From the NCBI GenBank assembly GCA_024515975.1, contig JAMSKV010000002.1, forward strand, positions 186,001 to 250,000: a DNA stretch of 64,000 nt, in the 5' to 3' direction. The stretch's first letter is position 1; the number at the start of each line of letters is the position of its first letter. The position numbers and the translations under genes were made by a program. Of the stretch, positions 62,318 through 64,000 are shown piece after piece. The notes under the pieces are model-generated. The model had not been told where the DNA came from, ran no database searches, and saw only the letters and a program-made list of their open reading frames with translations. Origin of the DNA: Endosaccharibacter trunci. Its GTDB lineage: Bacteria; Pseudomonadota; Alphaproteobacteria; Acetobacterales; Acetobacteraceae.

Positions 62318-62437
62318 GAGGTGGTCCGGATCTTCCGGTCGCCCCCTGAGCTGCAAAACAGTCATTCCCGATCGGAAGAACCAGAGACCATCTTTCCATT
62401 CAGCAACGTACCGCGCCCCGCCCTCCGCGCCAAACGG

Positions 62438-62475
62438 GCAGAAGTCTTTTCGCATCTTCTGCGCAGAAAAAGACT
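62438..62475. terminator. bidirectional hairpin terminator
   Basis: Nested pairing GCAGAAG...CTTCTGC and AGTCTTTT...AAAAGACT lies between the convergent PhnD-like gene and the TonB-receptor remnant. A- and T-rich flanks make it usable in either direction. Confidence 0.5.
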
Positions 62476-62484
62476 CTTCCCGCC

Positions 62485-63510
62485 CTAGAAGCTGACCCCG
62501 ACCGAGCCGAAAAATTGTCTTGGCGCGCCCATCAGGAAGGTCTGGTAGTCGCCGGAGATCGGGTTGCCATTCTCGCCCGTGGTCGCGACGTAGCGGGTGT
62601 TGAACAGGTTGTAGGCGTTGAACTGAACATCGACCCGGCTGAGCGGTCCGCGATCGGCCAGAACGTAGCGTGCCCCGAGATTGGCGATGAAATAGCCTGG
62701 TACGGACGCGTCGTTGAGGTAGCTGAGATAGCGATGCGCGTAGGAGTTGCCGTCGATATGCGCGTTCAGGCGGCCGATCTGATAGGCGATGCTGCCTTTG
62801 TACATCAGAGACGGATAGTTCGGGACCGATTTGCCGCGCAGGTTCGAGACGCCGGACGAGGTGGAGAGATCGTCGTCGAAGGTGGAGCGGTTGTAGGAGA
62901 TCGAGTTGTAGATCGACAGATGCCGCAACGGGTAGAGCGTTCCGCTCAGTTCGACGCCGTTGGTGGTGACGCCGCCGACATTCTGTACCGCGGTGATCGG
63001 GCTGATCACCGGGCCGAACGAGATGGTTTGCAGACGGTTCGAGAAATCGACGTGATAAACGGACAGAAGGGCTACAAGAAGGCGCGTGGTCAGGCGATAG
63101 CCGCCTTCGTACACCCAGTCGGTTTCGGGCTTCAGCGTGTTCTGGATCTGCCGGAAACCGGCCTCGTTGGCGCTCCAGGGCGTGTTGGAGCTGTTGGTGC
63201 CGAACCCGTCCTCCGGAAAGGGATCGCCGAGCGTTCCCTGGCCGAGCAGCGGCACCTGCGAGAAATAGCGCGCCTCGGTGAATTGTCCGTATTCATACCG
63301 GATGCCGGTTTCCACCGTGTGCCGGCCGAGAACCCAGTTCAGCGATGATAGCAGGCCGTAGCGGGTGATGGCCGGTTGCTGCGTGCGGATCGAGAGCGGC
63401 GCGCCATTCGGGGAGGGGGTATAGGGGGTGGTCCAGGTTGAATAGCCGTTGTCGCCATGGCCGTAGACCGTGCTCTTCCAGTCGAGGCCGCTCGCCGGTT
63501 GGGTTCCTCC
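62485..63510 (-). pseudogene. TonB-dependent receptor, C-terminal barrel remnant
   Basis: About 340 codons of outer-membrane barrel: LNWVLGRHTVETGIRYEYGQ, VYEGGYRLTTRLLVALLSVY, GVELSGTLYPLRHLSIYNSI, PNYPSLMYKGSIAYQIGRLN, FNAYNLFNTRYVATTGENG and the closing FFGSVGVSF with terminal Phe. Complete receptors have 700-900 residues with a TonB box and plug, both missing here. Barrel homology can be followed right up to the ndh stop codon at 63515. A deletion has removed the N-terminal half, so the product should not work. Confidence 0.75.
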
Positions 63511-63514
63511 GGCC

Positions 63515-64000
63515 CTAGGCTCTCGGACCCGGTTCGCCAGTGATGATACGCGCACCGCGGGCGTAGGTGAGCCAGGCGGCGACCCATTGTATGTAGGTGA
63601 CGAGCCGGTTGCGTGTGCTGATCAGCAGCATCAGGTGCACAGCGCTCCAGACGAACCAGGCGACCCGTCCCGTGAGCCTGATCCAGCCGAAATCGGCCAC
63701 GGCGGATGAGCCGCCGATCATCGCGAGCTGGCCCCAGTCCTTGTAGCGGAACGGGCGGGATGCCGGACGACCCGCCAGGCGGCCGCTGATCACCCGGGCG
63801 ACATGCGCCCCTTGCTGCTTGGCGACCGAGCCGAGGCCGGGCAGCGGTTTGCCTTTCTCGTCATTAAGGGCCGACGCGTCGCCGATCACGAAGATCGACG
63901 CGTCGCCGGGAAGCGAGCAATCCGGATTGACGGGCACGAGCCCACGCTTGTTGCCGTCCACGCCGAGCCAGCGTGCGACCGGTGTCGCCTGCGTGCCGGC
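63515..64000 (-). CDS. ndh: type II NADH dehydrogenase (3' partial, runs off window)
   Basis: The last 161 codons are visible and the frame is open to the window edge; the start is outside. AGTQATPVARWLGVDGNKRG, VPVNPDCSLPGDASIFVIGD, LPGLGSVAKQQGAHVARVIS, FRYKDWGQLAMIGGSSAVAD and the C-terminal amphipathic part RNRLVTYIQWVAAWLTYARG are typical of single-subunit NDH-2. It oxidises NADH to ubiquinone at the inner membrane without proton pumping. Its stop abuts the TonB-receptor remnant. Confidence 0.9.
   Translation of the reverse strand, partial: AGTQATPVARWLGVDGNKRGLVPVNPDCSLPGDASIFVIGDASALNDEKGKPLPGLGSVAKQQGAHVARVISGRLAGRPASRPFRYKDWGQLAMIGGSSAVADFGWIRLTGRVAWFVWSAVHLMLLISTRNRLVTYIQWVAAWLTYARGARIITGEPGPRA

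Overview
The window is about 66% GC by eye and carries ordinary bacterial genes with short gaps and many 4-base start/stop overlaps. The gene set points to an acetic acid bacterium (Acetobacteraceae, Alphaproteobacteria), probably close to Gluconacetobacter. The strongest evidence is a secreted levansucrase whose catalytic residues and cysteines sit at a constant +3 offset from those I remember for G. diazotrophicus LsdA. A metX-metW pair, two RbsABC-type sugar importers, an IS5-type transposase remnant and a type II NADH dehydrogenase agree with this. I see no tRNA, rRNA or CRISPR. The species call is inference.

Layout. 1-4.1 kb: the end of a ClpP-like/NTF2-like periplasmic protein faces a four-gene cell-envelope operon (OmpA-like lipoprotein, glycine-zipper lipoprotein, small lipoprotein, LprI/peptidoglycan-binding protein). 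4.2-7.7 kb: a complete ribose-type ABC importer behind a palindromic operator candidate. 7.8-9.6 kb: a likely T6SS-type L,D-transpeptidase toxin (Tlde1 family) with a periplasmic immunity protein, preceded by a PAS-like protein and a DUF4410 lipoprotein. 9.8-12.3 kb: an EF-hand protein, then an overlapping ECF sigma / anti-sigma-like / CnrX-like operon and a small secreted protein. 12.4-13 kb: a scar holding an IS5 transposase fragment and a shred of glutathione-dependent formaldehyde dehydrogenase. 13-18.5 kb: secreted and DUF218 proteins and a very large three-module glycosyltransferase. 18.7-22.9 kb: metX-metW, a Nudix hydrolase and membrane proteins. 22.9-23.8 kb: a frameshifted glycosyltransferase pseudogene.

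23.8-31.9 kb: sugar MFS porter, a 2-oxoglutarate dioxygenase coupled to a large MscS channel, thiM, Nudix, and a CDP-alcohol phosphatidyltransferase. 32.2-35.2 kb: levansucrase and a divergent LacI repressor with a perfect 14-bp palindrome between them. 35.4-44 kb: hisC / DUF817-DUF2809 fusion / nucleoside hydrolase, a PEBP protein, a flavoprotein, glycerate kinase, and a ureide pair (uraH and an allantoate amidohydrolase-like gene). 44-44.4 kb: a deletion scar joining the 3' ends of an araC-like gene and an MFS gene.

44.4-52.8 kb: a seven-gene operon (dhaK-dhaL-EltD-like dehydrogenase-DUF2291-ABC ATPase-permease-binding protein) with a divergent SorC-family regulator. It looks like uptake, oxidation and phosphorylation of a four-carbon polyol such as erythritol or threitol. 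53-60.4 kb: an ankyrin protein and a glgX-treZ-treY operon that makes trehalose from glycogen-type glucans. 60.5-64 kb: a fatty acid desaturase, a PhnD-like protein, a TonB-receptor remnant lacking its plug, and the 3' part of ndh running off the window.

The themes are sugar and polyol capture, exopolysaccharide and osmolyte (trehalose) formation, and envelope maintenance. Several scars and pseudogenes (12.4, 22.9, 44.1, 63.5 kb) show ongoing gene loss. A palindromic intergenic repeat with compensatory base changes occurs at 14.6 and 52.8 kb.
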